Notes: a model not told the origin generated them from the sequence alone. A stretch of DNA of 64,000 bases from Bacteroidetes bacterium MedPE-SWsnd-G1 (GCA_001874265.1 MPDD01000011.1:1-64000), one strand, 5' to 3'; counted from the stretch's first letter, positions 8,196-17,476 are shown. Translations and numbers: made by a program.

Positions 8196-9764
8196 CTATT
8201 TCGCAATATTCACAGCTCTCGTTTCACGGATTACCGTAACTCTTACTTGACCCGGATAGGTCATATCATTCTGTATTTTTTGAGAAATACTAAATGACAA
8301 TTCCGCAGCCTTCAAATCGTTTACTTTTTCACTTTGCACAATTACACGTAATTCACGTCCGGCCTGAATGGCATACGCCTTTTCCACACCAGAGAATCCA
8401 AATGCAACATCTTCGAGGTCTTTTAATCTTTGAATATAAGAATCCAATACTTGACGTCTTGCTCCTGGTCTTGCTCCTGATATAGCATCACACACTTGAA
8501 CAATCGGTGCTATTAATGTTTTCATTTCAACCTCGTCGTGGTGCGCTCCAATAGCATTACAAACGTCTGGTTTCTCTCCATATTTCTGCGCCCATTCCAT
8601 TCCTAACAATGCATGTGGTAATTCAGACTCTGTGTCTGGCACCTTACCAATGTCATGCAACAAACCTGCACGTTTTGCAACTTTAGCATTTAAGCCCAAT
8701 TCCGCAGCCATTAAGCCACAAAGATTTGCAACTTCTCTAGAGTGCTGTAATAAATTCTGCCCATAAGAAGAACGGAATTTCATTCTTCCAACCGTTTTAA
8801 TCAATTCAGGATGCAATCCATGAATTCCTAAATCGATTACAGTTCGTTTTCCAACTTCAATAATTTCTTGATTGATTTTCTTTTCTGTCTTTCGAACAAC
8901 CTCTTCGATTCTAGCAGGGTGAATCCTTCCATCCGTTACTAAATTATGTAGTGACAATCTTGCAACTTCTCTACGAACGGGATCGAAACAAGAAAGGATG
9001 ATTGCTTCGGGAGTATCATCAACTATAATTTCTACACCAGTTGCCGCTTCTAACGCACGAATGTTTCTTCCTTCACGGCCAATAATACGACCTTTAACAT
9101 CATCAGATTCTAAATTAAATACAGACACACAGTTTTCTACCGTTTGCTCTACTCCTACACGTTGAATTGTATTTAAAATAACCTTTCGCGCATCTTGGTC
9201 TGCCGTTAACTTCGCTTCTTCTAGAGTTTCTTGTATAAATGCCATTGCGTCAGATTTAGCCTCTTCTTTAAGAGACTCTACCAATTGTTTTTTAGCATCC
9301 TCAGCAGACAAACCAGAAATTACTTCTAAGTTTTCAACTTGTTTTTTATGAACCTTTTCAAGTTCATTTTCCTTTCTTTCAACAAACTCTAATTTATGAT
9401 CAAAATCAGAACTTTTCTGCTCTAAACTTTTCTCTAACTTTTTATTCTTATCGAGCAATTGAGAAACTTGAGATTCCTTATCTCTTATTCGTTTCTCGGT
9501 TTCATTCATCTTTTTATCTCTTGATAAAATGACCTTTTCGTGCTCCGATTTTAATTCAATAAATTTTTCTTTTGCTTGTAATATTTTCTCTTTTTTAATC
9601 CCTTCAGCATCCATTTTTGCCTCTTTTAAAATAGAGGCCGCACTTTTATTGGCGCGTTTTATGGTTCCAGAAGCTTTATTTTTCTCTAAAGATTTTGCAA
9701 TTAAATAGCCAATTGCCAATCCTATAAGTAAACCAATAACAATTGGTATGATCATTTCTTCCAT
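8196..9764 (-). CDS. rny: Ribonuclease Y
   Basis: Membrane-anchored endoribonuclease that starts mRNA decay. It has 522 residues, the family's normal length. An N-terminal membrane segment (about 5-24) is followed by a long charged coiled coil (about 30-200), a KH domain with the [15 protein letters not shown] signature, and an HD domain with [10 protein letters not shown] and the downstream GAHHDEV metal ligands. It lies downstream of zapA on the same strand, with a probable 6S RNA gene in the 228-bp gap. It ends at a shared terminator. Confidence 0.96.
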   Translation of the reverse strand: MEEMIIPIVIGLLIGLAIGYLIAKSLEKNKASGTIKRANKSAASILKEAKMDAEGIKKEKILQAKEKFIELKSEHEKVILSRDKKMNETEKRIRDKESQVSQLLDKNKKLEKSLEQKSSDFDHKLEFVERKENELEKVHKKQVENLEVISGLSAEDAKKQLVESLKEEAKSDAMAFIQETLEEAKLTADQDARKVILNTIQRVGVEQTVENCVSVFNLESDDVKGRIIGREGRNIRALEAATGVEIIVDDTPEAIILSCFDPVRREVARLSLHNLVTDGRIHPARIEEVVRKTEKKINQEIIEVGKRTVIDLGIHGLHPELIKTVGRMKFRSSYGQNLLQHSREVANLCGLMAAELGLNAKVAKRAGLLHDIGKVPDTESELPHALLGMEWAQKYGEKPDVCNAIGAHHDEVEMKTLIAPIVQVCDAISGARPGARRQVLDSYIQRLKDLEDVAFGFSGVEKAYAIQAGRELRVIVQSEKVNDLKAAELSFSISQKIQNDMTYPGQVRVTVIRETRAVNIAK

Positions 9765-9784
9765 TTTGGTTAATTATTAGATAT

Positions 9785-9967
9785 AAAAAAAGCCCACATT
9801 AGTGAAGTTTCTACAAACTCCAATTTATACAAATATAGGACTAACGAGATGGTCAAGGATCCGATCTAGTTTCTGAATGAACAGTACTTACGGCTTGCTT
9901 TTACAACTACGACTCATCCTTCAGAATTAATTCCTGTTGAGTTCGACGAACAATGACTAATGTAGGC
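9785..9967 (-). ncRNA. ssrS: Probable 6S RNA
   Basis: The 5' GCCTACATTAGT and 3' ACTAATGTGGGC pair over 12 positions (one U-G wobble) and enclose about 160 nt with no ORF. The 3' arm is followed at once by seven U. Inner helices are visible, for example GAGUUU/AAACUU around GUAG near the 3' end. Length (about 183 nt), a long rod-like closed structure and the position beside zapA fit 6S RNA, which binds RNA polymerase holoenzyme. Assignment rests on structure and synteny, without a covariance search. I see no promoter box directly upstream, so it may be processed from the zapA transcript. Confidence 0.65.
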
Positions 9968-9992
9968 AGTATTATTATTTATTTTAAAGAAC

Positions 9993-10283
9993 TTATTTTA
10001 AATGACTTGAAACCAACTGGTTTAAAGTCTCTATTTTTTTTGTTGCTTCCTCTAAATCGGAATCCTTGTTAATGGTTTGTATTTCTAACGCAGCAGCAAA
10101 TTGCAAGGCACACATTGCCAATACATCTTGCTTGTCACTTACCGCATAGTTTTGCTCAAATTTTTGAATCAAATCGTTTATTTTCTTAGCCGCTTTTCGC
10201 ATACCTTCCTCTTCATTAGCACTATTAACGCTTAAAGGGTATACACGACCACCAATTGTGATTTTAATTTTGAGTTTATCCAT
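9993..10283 (-). CDS. zapA: Cell division protein ZapA
   Basis: 96-residue cytosolic protein that cross-links FtsZ filaments at the Z ring. The N-terminal globular part carries KIKITIGGRVYPLSV, the family's first strands, followed by EEEGMRKAAKKINDLI and a C-terminal helix that forms the coiled-coil dimer. Its start lies 11 bp after the stop of a small coiled-coil gene, so both are probably in one operon. The 6S RNA and rny follow downstream. Confidence 0.9.
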   Translation of the reverse strand: MDKLKIKITIGGRVYPLSVNSANEEEGMRKAAKKINDLIQKFEQNYAVSDKQDVLAMCALQFAAALEIQTINKDSDLEEATKKIETLNQLVSSHLK

Positions 10284-10294
10284 TTACAAAGAAC

Positions 10295-10585
10295 TTATTC
10301 GCTTATTTGAACAATACATTTGTCAATTTCGCGAATTAGAGCATTTATTTTGAGTTTTGTTTCTCTTGTACTTTCGTTACTGCCTTCGATAGTTTTGGCA
10401 ATTTTCAACAATTGATATGACGCTTCTTTTGCTTCCAATTGTTCTTTATTCTCTGCTAGTTGATTTTCTAATAATGCTAATCTAGAATGTAGCAACTCAT
10501 TTTCTTCCTTTAAAAAGGTATATGTTTCTAAAAGTTTTTCGAGTTTATCTTCCAGTAAATTAGCAACTTCAATTATTTTACTCAT
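10295..10585 (-). CDS. Small coiled-coil protein upstream of zapA
   Basis: 96 residues, almost entirely heptad-repeat coiled coil rich in Glu, Lys and Leu (about 8-60), with a short second helix (TRETKLKINALIREIDKCIVQ). No signal peptide or membrane segment. Small coiled-coil proteins next to zapA are conserved in Bacteroidota, and the shape recalls ZapB, which binds ZapA in enterobacteria. Sequence identity to ZapB is not evident, so a ZapA-partner role is inference from context. Confidence 0.75.
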   Translation of the reverse strand: MSKIIEVANLLEDKLEKLLETYTFLKEENELLHSRLALLENQLAENKEQLEAKEASYQLLKIAKTIEGSNESTRETKLKINALIREIDKCIVQISE

Positions 10586-10614
10586 CTATTTTCAGAGATA
10601 TCAAAACTATGTTT

Positions 10615-10645
10615 CAAATGTAGCATTCTTATCGCAATTTAACAA
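10615..10645 (-). promoter_or_regulatory. Promoter of the coiled-coil/zapA operon (TTG-N20-TACATTTG)
   Basis: On the minus strand TTG (10643-10645) and TACATTTG (10615-10622) are 20 bp apart, matching the Bacteroidota consensus. A second possible -7 box, TAGTTTTG, is at 10602-10609. The ATG is at 10585. Confidence 0.65.
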
Positions 10646-10755
10646 CTATTTAACCTTTTTAAAATGAAAAATAAATAATATACTAAGTGGCAAATGCTTA
10701 GGTTTTTATAACGTATTAAATAATTTATTTATTACTTTAGCACAAATTAGTTCCA

Positions 10756-12447
10756 TTGAAAATTCACAGTTTTTATTTTTTCCTATTTATTGTGATTGCT
10801 GGTTTTTCACAGCAAAAATATCCACAAAATTATTTTCAAAATCCATTGGATATTCCTTTGTATTTATCCGGTACTTTCGGAGAATTAAGAACCAATCATT
10901 TTCATTCTGGTTTAGATTTAAAAACGCAACAAAGAGAAGGTCTTAATGTTTTTACCTCTGCTGAAGGATTTGTTTCAAGAATTAAAGTTTCTCATTGGGG
11001 ATATGGCAAAGCACTTTATATTACGCACCCAAATGGATATACTACAGTTTATGCTCATTTAAAGAAGTTTAGTCCAAAAATTGAAACCTATTTAAAACAG
11101 AAACAATATCAAAAAGAAAGTTTCGAAATACAACTTTATCCAAAGTCTGATGAATTGCAAATTGCGAAAGGAGAAATTGTTGCTTTTTCAGGAAGTACTG
11201 GTGGGTTTGTAGGTCCACATTTACATTTTGAAATTAGAGATGGAAAATCTAATCCCATTAACCCTCTACTTTTTGGCATCAAAATAAAAGACGATAAAAG
11301 GCCAAGTATAAATACCTTAGTGGCATACCCTCTTGATAGTTTATCGCAAGTAAACACTTCAAATATTCCTTTAAAAATTGGTTTTAGAACTCAAAAAGAA
11401 GGTGTTCTTTTATCGGACAAAATTACTGCTTTTGGAAAAATTGGATTTGGTGTTTATACTTATGATCGCTTAACAGGAGCTGCTAATAAAAATGGAATTT
11501 ATAGTTTAGAGATGAATGTTAACGGGTCTCGGACTTATTACCATGATGTTGAAACCTTTTCTTTTGCAGAAACCAAACATTTAAATTTATTAATTGATTA
11601 TGATAGATATATCGCTTTGGGTGAAAAAATCCAACGATGCTTTGTTGTAGAGGAGAACCCATTGAGTTTATATCAAAATGTTAAAAACAAAGGAGAACTA
11701 GATATTAAAGACAACAATTCCTATAACGTTGAGATTATTGCGAAAGACTTTCAGGGAAATCAAAAGAAAATGCTTGTTCCTATTCAAGGTAAAAAAGATT
11801 CCATTTTAATTCGATCAGAAGAAAAAATAACGGATTACAAAATTACAGCAAAGGAGTTTAATAAGTTTACTAAACAAGGTGTAACCATTGCTTTTCCTAA
11901 AAACACATTTTATAAAGATCTATATTTAGATTTTAATGTTGAAGATGGAAAAGCCTCTATTCATTCGAATCAAGTTTTGCTAAAAAATAGTTACACCCTT
12001 ACTTTTGATGTTGACCAATACACTGCCTCAGAGAAAAAGCAACTTTTTATAGCAAACTATAGTAGTAAAGGATATCCAAACTATGTTGATACTAAAAAAA
12101 AGGATAAAACTTTTTACACAAAGACTAAAAGTTTAGGTAAGTTTAAATTATTAAAAGATTCTATTCCTCCTAAATTAAGATTACACAATATTAAAAATAA
12201 ACAGTGGGTTACAAATTTTAAACGTTTAGTTCTAAAAGTTTCGGACGATTTATCGGGTCTAAAATCCTATAGAGGTGAAGTTGATGGGGAATGGATTTTA
12301 TTGGAATACAGTCCAAAGCATGGAACACTTACATATGACTTCGCCGACATAAAATTCAATACGGCAGAACACAAACTGAAAGTAATTGTTGAGGATAACG
12401 TTGGGAACACTAAAACTTTAGAATCCACATTTTACAGAAAAAAATAA
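10756..12447 (+). CDS. M23-family metallopeptidase, secreted
   Basis: Peptidoglycan endopeptidase-like protein of 563 residues. A signal peptide (about 1-18, ending GFSQ) precedes a LytM/M23 domain at about 40-165. The zinc ligands are visible as H50-x3-D54 (HFHSGLD) and H157 in HLHFEI, with H155 as catalytic base. The remaining ~400 residues are beta-rich repeats of unknown role. The start is a TTG at 10756; no in-frame ATG gives a signal peptide. A TACTTTAG near-consensus box is at 10733-10740. The TonB receptor gene starts 16 bp downstream. Envelope remodelling is the likely function. Confidence 0.88.
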   Translation: MKIHSFYFFLFIVIAGFSQQKYPQNYFQNPLDIPLYLSGTFGELRTNHFHSGLDLKTQQREGLNVFTSAEGFVSRIKVSHWGYGKALYITHPNGYTTVYAHLKKFSPKIETYLKQKQYQKESFEIQLYPKSDELQIAKGEIVAFSGSTGGFVGPHLHFEIRDGKSNPINPLLFGIKIKDDKRPSINTLVAYPLDSLSQVNTSNIPLKIGFRTQKEGVLLSDKITAFGKIGFGVYTYDRLTGAANKNGIYSLEMNVNGSRTYYHDVETFSFAETKHLNLLIDYDRYIALGEKIQRCFVVEENPLSLYQNVKNKGELDIKDNNSYNVEIIAKDFQGNQKKMLVPIQGKKDSILIRSEEKITDYKITAKEFNKFTKQGVTIAFPKNTFYKDLYLDFNVEDGKASIHSNQVLLKNSYTLTFDVDQYTASEKKQLFIANYSSKGYPNYVDTKKKDKTFYTKTKSLGKFKLLKDSIPPKLRLHNIKNKQWVTNFKRLVLKVSDDLSGLKSYRGEVDGEWILLEYSPKHGTLTYDFADIKFNTAEHKLKVIVEDNVGNTKTLESTFYRKK

Positions 12448-12463
12448 TTCACAGTTCGCTCAT

Positions 12464-14917
12464 TTGAAAACTAACTTAATCTTTCTCCTTACAATATTTT
12501 TTGCAGCGACCACTTTTTCACAAACTGGAACCGTTGCCGGTGTTATTAAAGATCAAAATGGGAACCCAATTGAGAATGTTTCTGTTTTTGCTGGTCCAGA
12601 AGGAACAACAAGTGATAAAAACGGTAATTATGTATTAAAAATACCTGCAAAAAAAGAAATTTCGATTGTCTTCAGTCATATTTCTTTTATCAATTATTCG
12701 AAAACTTTAACCGTTCCTGAAGGTAGAACAATTCGTTTTTCTCCAAGACTAAAATTAAAAACTGAAGAATTAACAGAAGTTGATGTTAAAAACAGAAATA
12801 AGGATGCCCAAGGCATAATTTCAATAGATGCCGTAAAAGTTAAAAAAATTCCAGGAGCTAATGCCGGAGTTGAAAATGTATTAATGACCTTGGCTGGCGT
12901 AAACAACAACAATGAATTAAGTACACAATACAACGTACGAGGAGGAAATTTTGATGAAAATCTGGTATACGTCAATGGTATCGAAGTTTATAGACCCTTT
13001 TTAGTGAGATCCGGTCAACAAGAAGGTTTGAGTTTTGTAAATTCTGACATGACTCAGAATGTAAATTTCTCAGCAGGTGGGTTCCAAGCAAAATACGGCG
13101 ATCGATTATCTTCTGTTTTGGATATTACTTATAGAACTCCTTCTGAGTTTGGAGCGGCCGTTAATTTAAGTTTACTTGGTGGAAGTGCAACTGTTGAAGG
13201 GGAAATGTTAAATAATAAACTATCTGCATTGGTAGGTGTTCGTTATAGAGATAACAGTCTTTTTGTAAATAGTAAAGATGTTGAGACCAATTACAAACCA
13301 AAATTTGCTGATGTTCAAACTTTCTTATCATATCAAATAAATGAGCGTTTGAAAATTGATTTTTTAGGAAATTTCTCTAAAAACGAATACAACTACACTC
13401 CTATTTCTAGAAGGACTAAGTTTGGAACATTAGCGGAGCCCTTAGAATTAATTGTGTATTACAATGGACAGGAACAAGACGACTACACCACTGCATTTGG
13501 AGCACTTAAAGGAACCTATTTAGTTAACGATAAATTGCAACTAAGTTTAACTACGTCGGCGTACAATACACAAGAGGCGGAACATTATGATATTTTAGCC
13601 TCGTATAATTTAGGTGAAGTTGATTCAAATTTAGGTTCTGAAAATTTTGGTGAAGTTGAGTTTTCTGAAGGAATTGGCTCACAGTTAAATCATGCTAGAA
13701 ACAATCTAGACGCCCTAATAAGCAATATTCAATTAAAAGGTTCATACATTTCAAATGGCCATAATTTTCAATTTGGTGCAAAATACCAAATAGAAGATAT
13801 TCGTGATCGCTTGATTGAGTGGGAAGTTATTGATTCAGCAGGATTTTCTATTCGCCCACCAAATCATATTCCTAATATCCAGCCATATGAGCCCTACGAA
13901 GGTGAAATTGTTCCTTACCAAAATATAAGAGCATATAATGATGTTCAAATTAAGCGTATATCGGGATTTGCACAATGGAGTAAGAAAGAGGAATGGGGAA
14001 ATAACCAAGTTTGGTACAATTTAGGACTTAGAGCACAAAATTGGAATGTTTCCGCTACTACCATTTTAGGGAGCAGCTCTCAAACAACCGTAAGTCCTAG
14101 AGGCCAGTTTTCTATTAAGCCAGATTGGGATAAGGATATGTTGTTCCGATTTTCTACGGGATTCTATCACCAACCTCCATTTTATAAAGAGTTAAGAGAT
14201 TATATTGGAGAAGTTCAAAAAGATGTAAAAGCACAAAAATCAATTCATTTTGTTTTGGGAAATGATTATAGTTTTGACTTATGGAACCGTCCATTTAAAT
14301 TAATTTCTGAATTATATTACAAACACTTAACGGATGTTAATCCGTATACGATTAACAATGTTAGAATAAGATACGAAGCCAAAAATAATGCTGTTGCGTA
14401 TGCTACTGGTATAGATTTAAGATTGAACGGAGAATTTGTTCCTGGAACAGAAAGTTGGATTAGCATGGGCTTTATGACCACTAAGGAAAACATAGATGAC
14501 AAAGGATATATTCCAAGACCAACTGATCAAAGATTCAAATTTGCCATGCTTTTTCAAGATTATGTTCCTACAATTCCTAATTTAAAGGCCTATCTAAATC
14601 TTGTATTTAATACTGGATTACCAGGAGGCTCCCCTTCTTATGCAGACCCTTACCAATATCAAAATAGATTAAACTCATATAAAAGAGCAGACATTGGCAT
14701 ATCATATGTGTTCGTAGATCGAAACAAGCAATTTAATTCAGGTTTGCTAAGTAATTTTAGAGAATTAACTTTCGGTGTAGAAATTTTTAATATGTTCGAT
14801 GTGCAAAATTCCATAACAAATACTTGGGTTAGAGATGTCTATTCGAAACAATCCTATGGAATTCCAAATTATATGACTGGTCGAGTCTTTAATGTAAAAC
14901 TTGGTATGTTATTTTAA
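12464..14917 (+). CDS. TonB-dependent receptor with carboxypeptidase-like domain
   Basis: Outer-membrane receptor, 817 residues. A signal peptide (about 1-19) is followed by a carboxypeptidase-regulatory-like domain (about 21-100: GTVAGVIKDQNGNPIENVSV), then a plug domain with the YNVRGGNFDENLVYVNG region (about 155-175), and a beta-barrel ending in KLGMLF with the usual C-terminal Phe. The cargo is unknown. It lacks a SusD partner, so a polysaccharide-utilisation role is unlikely. Start is a TTG, 16 bp after the M23 gene, so the two are probably co-transcribed. Confidence 0.9.
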   Translation: MKTNLIFLLTIFFAATTFSQTGTVAGVIKDQNGNPIENVSVFAGPEGTTSDKNGNYVLKIPAKKEISIVFSHISFINYSKTLTVPEGRTIRFSPRLKLKTEELTEVDVKNRNKDAQGIISIDAVKVKKIPGANAGVENVLMTLAGVNNNNELSTQYNVRGGNFDENLVYVNGIEVYRPFLVRSGQQEGLSFVNSDMTQNVNFSAGGFQAKYGDRLSSVLDITYRTPSEFGAAVNLSLLGGSATVEGEMLNNKLSALVGVRYRDNSLFVNSKDVETNYKPKFADVQTFLSYQINERLKIDFLGNFSKNEYNYTPISRRTKFGTLAEPLELIVYYNGQEQDDYTTAFGALKGTYLVNDKLQLSLTTSAYNTQEAEHYDILASYNLGEVDSNLGSENFGEVEFSEGIGSQLNHARNNLDALISNIQLKGSYISNGHNFQFGAKYQIEDIRDRLIEWEVIDSAGFSIRPPNHIPNIQPYEPYEGEIVPYQNIRAYNDVQIKRISGFAQWSKKEEWGNNQVWYNLGLRAQNWNVSATTILGSSSQTTVSPRGQFSIKPDWDKDMLFRFSTGFYHQPPFYKELRDYIGEVQKDVKAQKSIHFVLGNDYSFDLWNRPFKLISELYYKHLTDVNPYTINNVRIRYEAKNNAVAYATGIDLRLNGEFVPGTESWISMGFMTTKENIDDKGYIPRPTDQRFKFAMLFQDYVPTIPNLKAYLNLVFNTGLPGGSPSYADPYQYQNRLNSYKRADIGISYVFVDRNKQFNSGLLSNFRELTFGVEIFNMFDVQNSITNTWVRDVYSKQSYGIPNYMTGRVFNVKLGMLF

Positions 14918-14969
14918 CCTTAGTATACTTATTGAAAAATTAGTTCGTTATAAATAAAAATTTAAAAAA

Positions 14970-15752
14970 ATGATTAAAAACCTTATTCTATTTACAAGTA
15001 TAATAATGTGTTTGTCCTTTACAAAAGGTACAAACACGCCAAGTAATAATGGATATATTAAAAGTGGCGAAAACCTAACCTTTACTGCATCTTATAGTAT
15101 GTCTGGAATTATGACTGATATTGCTGAGGTTAAAATGATAACATCAACAATTAAAACAAAAACAAGAGAATTACTGAGGTTAAAATGTACTGCATCTACA
15201 TATACTAATTGGGATAGTTTCTTTAAAGTTCGTGATTTATACGAATCTTATGTAGACCCTATTTCTTTAAAGCCTTCGCTTTATAAAAGAAGTATTGAAG
15301 AAGGAACTTATAAAAAAGAATTAAAATATTTATTCAAGAGAAAATCCGGAATTGCCGTTTCGACCTTAAACAAAAAAGGATATAAAGATTACAAGGTAGA
15401 TGTACCAATTGATAGTAAAACCTTAGATATTGTTTCTTCAATTTACAATGCCCGCATTTTAGATTATGAGTCGATGCCAAAAGGAGCAACTACAGTTCTT
15501 GATGTAATTGTAGATTCTGAAGTACAAACGGTTTCTATTAAATATCTAGGTAAAGAATCAGTTCAAGTAGCTAAAGATGGTAAAAAAGAATGCTACAAGC
15601 TTTCATTAGCCTTTGGAGGTAAAGAAATAGAAGATATTAAAGGAGGTAAATACATTTGGATTACCGCTGATAATGACAGATTGCCGGCTTTAATTAAGGC
15701 TGATATTCCTGTAGGATCAATTCAAATAAGATTAAGTAATTACACTAAATAA
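14970..15752 (+). CDS. DUF3108 domain-containing secreted protein
   Basis: 260 residues with an N-terminal signal peptide (about 1-20). The body matches the pattern of DUF3108 proteins: the opening KSGENLTFTASYSMSG, a central run of beta-strands on RDLYESYVDP, and the later GGKYIWITADNDRLPALI, where these proteins end in a strand on the periplasmic or outer-membrane side. No catalytic residues are known for the family. Spacing to the TonB-receptor gene is 52 bp and to the next gene 21 bp, consistent with one envelope-related transcript. Confidence 0.8.
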   Translation: MIKNLILFTSIIMCLSFTKGTNTPSNNGYIKSGENLTFTASYSMSGIMTDIAEVKMITSTIKTKTRELLRLKCTASTYTNWDSFFKVRDLYESYVDPISLKPSLYKRSIEEGTYKKELKYLFKRKSGIAVSTLNKKGYKDYKVDVPIDSKTLDIVSSIYNARILDYESMPKGATTVLDVIVDSEVQTVSIKYLGKESVQVAKDGKKECYKLSLAFGGKEIEDIKGGKYIWITADNDRLPALIKADIPVGSIQIRLSNYTK

Positions 15753-15773
15753 ACCAACCAAAATTATATACCA

Positions 15774-16127
15774 ATGAACAAGTCAATTATAAAACTTTTT
15801 GCAATTTTAGGAATTATCGGAGCAATTTTAGGTCTCATATTTTCTTTTTTACCAATATCAAATTTGGCAATTTTTCCTGCTGCCATCGGTTTAATATTAG
15901 GTTTTATTGCCTTTAACGGTGCTAAAAAACAAGGTCAAAATTTTAATTTCCCAAGAATTGTGGTAATACTTGCCTTGTTTGCAATTATTATATCTGTTGG
16001 AAAACAACTATTCACAGATAACAAAGTGGAAGTAGATACCGAGTTTATTGAAAAAGAAAAGCAGTCTGAAGAAGATGCGGTTAAGGAATTAGAAGAGGAA
16101 CTCGATGAGTTAGAAGAATTGGAATAA
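15774..16127 (+). CDS. Small membrane protein with acidic tail
   Basis: 117 residues with three predicted membrane helices (about 7-27, 30-48 and 60-80), then a hydrophilic tail of some 30 residues made almost wholly of Glu, Asp, Lys and Leu (ends ELDELEELE). I recognise no named domain. It is last in the plus-strand group that begins with the M23 peptidase and ends at a terminator. Function unknown; the acidic tail may sit in the cytosol and bind a basic partner, which is speculation. Confidence 0.7.
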   Translation: MNKSIIKLFAILGIIGAILGLIFSFLPISNLAIFPAAIGLILGFIAFNGAKKQGQNFNFPRIVVILALFAIIISVGKQLFTDNKVEVDTEFIEKEKQSEEDAVKELEEELDELEELE

Positions 16128-16144
16128 CCCACTTCAAAAAGAAT

Positions 16145-16175
16145 AAAAAAAGCGCTATTTACAGCGTTTTTTTTT
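16145..16175. terminator. Terminator between converging genes
   Basis: A-run, (G)CGCT, loop, AGCG, T-run with one bulged base. It closes the M23-TonB-DUF3108 transcript and overlaps the last codon of bcp. Confidence 0.75.
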
Positions 16176-16626
16176 ATTTCAAAATCTGACTGGTATGTTC
16201 CTTTGTTTTTACTTTCAGAATAACATCTTCAATTATCCCATTCTCATCAATTACAAAAGTTGTTCTATGGATACCATCATATTCTCTACCCATAAACTTT
16301 TTTGGTCCCCAAACTCCAAAAGCATTGATTACTTCTTTAGATTCATCCGCCAATAAAGGATAAGGAAATTCATGTTTATTTCTAAAATTCTGCTGTCTTT
16401 TCTCAGAATCTGCGCTAACACCTAAAATATCATATCCTTTAGATACAAATGTTTGGTAATTATCTCTAAGGTTACAAGCTTCTACGGTACATCCTGGTGT
16501 ACTAGCCTTTGGGTAAAAAAATACAACCAATTTTCTACCACTATAATCTGATAAAGAAACTGAATTTCCATCTTGATCTTTACTGCTAAAATTTGGTGCC
16601 TTATCCCCTACTTTTAATGTATTCAT
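16174..16626 (-). CDS. bcp: Thioredoxin-dependent thiol peroxidase (Bcp/PrxQ)
   Basis: Atypical 2-Cys or 1-Cys peroxiredoxin of 150 residues that reduces hydrogen peroxide and organic hydroperoxides in the cytosol. The active site reads ASTPGCTVEAC with the peroxidatic C46 and, five residues on, C51 as probable resolving cysteine, the PrxQ pattern. The N-terminal GDKAPNFSSKDQDG and later HRTTFVIDENG are family hallmarks. It is divergent from nth with only 33 bp between the start codons, so their promoters overlap. Confidence 0.95.
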   Translation of the reverse strand: MNTLKVGDKAPNFSSKDQDGNSVSLSDYSGRKLVVFFYPKASTPGCTVEACNLRDNYQTFVSKGYDILGVSADSEKRQQNFRNKHEFPYPLLADESKEVINAFGVWGPKKFMGREYDGIHRTTFVIDENGIIEDVILKVKTKEHTSQILK

Positions 16627-16632
16627 AATTCT

Positions 16633-16640
16633 TATTTTTG
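16633..16640 (+). promoter_or_regulatory. -7 box of nth (TATTTTTG)
   Basis: Perfect TAnnTTTG match 20 bp before the nth ATG, inside the 33-bp gap to bcp. No good -33 TTG at the usual spacing. Confidence 0.5.
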
Positions 16641-16659
16641 TGTTGTAAAATTACTAAAA

Positions 16660-17295
16660 ATGACCAAGAAAGAAAAGGTACAATTTGTTATCGATACATT
16701 AGAGGAATTGTATCCTAAAACACCAGTGCCACTAGACCATAAAGACCCATACACATTGCTCATTGCTGTATTACTTTCGGCGCAAAGCACCGACAAAGGC
16801 GTAAATAAAATTACACCTATTCTTTTTGCAAGAGCCGATAACCCATATGATATGGTAAAACTTTCTGTTAATGAAATTAGAGAAATCATTAAACCAGTAG
16901 GACTTTCGCCAATGAAATCAAAAGGAATTCATGGACTTTCAAAAATATTAATTGAAGAACATAATGGAGAAGTTCCAAAGGATTTGGACGCATTGGAAAA
17001 ACTTCCTGCTGTTGGTCATAAAACAGCGAGTGTTGTGGTAAGTCAAGCATTTAATATCCCTGCTTTCCCTGTAGACACACATATTCAACGACTGATGTTT
17101 AGATGGAACCTTAGCAACGGAAAAAACGTAAAGCAAACGGAAAAAGATGCGAAAAGACTTTTCCCTAAAGAATTATGGAATAAATTGCATTTACAAATCA
17201 TTTTTTATGGAAGAGAGTATTCTCCTGCCCGTGGTTGGAATGTAGAGAATGATCCTATATTCAAGAAAATTGGAAGAAAATCAATTAATGTGTAA
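16660..17295 (+). CDS. nth: Endonuclease III (base-excision DNA glycosylase), lacks Fe-S cysteines
   Basis: DNA glycosylase/AP lyase for oxidised pyrimidines, 211 residues. The helix-hairpin-helix LPAVGHKTASVVV contains the catalytic K121, and PVDTHIQRL holds the catalytic D139. Canonical Nth ends with a four-cysteine [4Fe-4S] loop. Here the C-terminus reads FYGREYSPARGW.. and the whole protein contains no cysteine, so it cannot carry the cluster. The fold and catalytic residues are otherwise intact. I believe related flavobacterial proteins share this, but have not checked. Divergent from bcp. Confidence 0.9.
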   Translation: MTKKEKVQFVIDTLEELYPKTPVPLDHKDPYTLLIAVLLSAQSTDKGVNKITPILFARADNPYDMVKLSVNEIREIIKPVGLSPMKSKGIHGLSKILIEEHNGEVPKDLDALEKLPAVGHKTASVVVSQAFNIPAFPVDTHIQRLMFRWNLSNGKNVKQTEKDAKRLFPKELWNKLHLQIIFYGREYSPARGWNVENDPIFKKIGRKSINV

Positions 17296-17299
17296 AAAA

Positions 17300-17329
17300 A
17301 AAGACTCAAACTTTAAAGTTTGAGTCTTT
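17300..17329. terminator. Bidirectional terminator, perfect palindrome
   Basis: Perfect 15-bp palindrome AAAGACTCAAACTTT / AAAGTTTGAGTCTTT between nth and the small ORF on the other strand. The A/T ends give U-runs both ways. Confidence 0.85.
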
Positions 17330-17335
17330 CCTTTC

Positions 17336-17476
17336 TTAATTCAAATGCAATTCAATGTGTTTTTTACTTCTCGTTTTTACTATTCTTAATGATTTTGAAT
17401 AGTTCAGTAAAAATTGAACTGTCTCTCTTTTAGGTTGCTTCTTAAAAGAAGACTTTTCAGTGTAAAGTTTCATCAT
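17336..17476 (-). CDS. 46-aa small protein downstream of the sigma factor
   Basis: ATG at 17474-17476 (a second ATG follows at once) to TAA at 17336-17338. The product starts MMKLYTEKSSFKKQPKRETV and contains QFLLNYSKSLRIVKTR, ending HIELHLN. It is basic, with one amphipathic stretch. The ORF fills the gap between the sigma-factor gene and the terminator, and short ORFs carrying an 'FLLNYSKSL' motif recur in Flavobacteriia as I recall them. The stop lies 6 bp before the terminator palindrome. Function unknown; a link with the sigma factor is inference. Confidence 0.6.
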   Translation of the reverse strand: MMKLYTEKSSFKKQPKRETVQFLLNYSKSLRIVKTRSKKHIELHLN

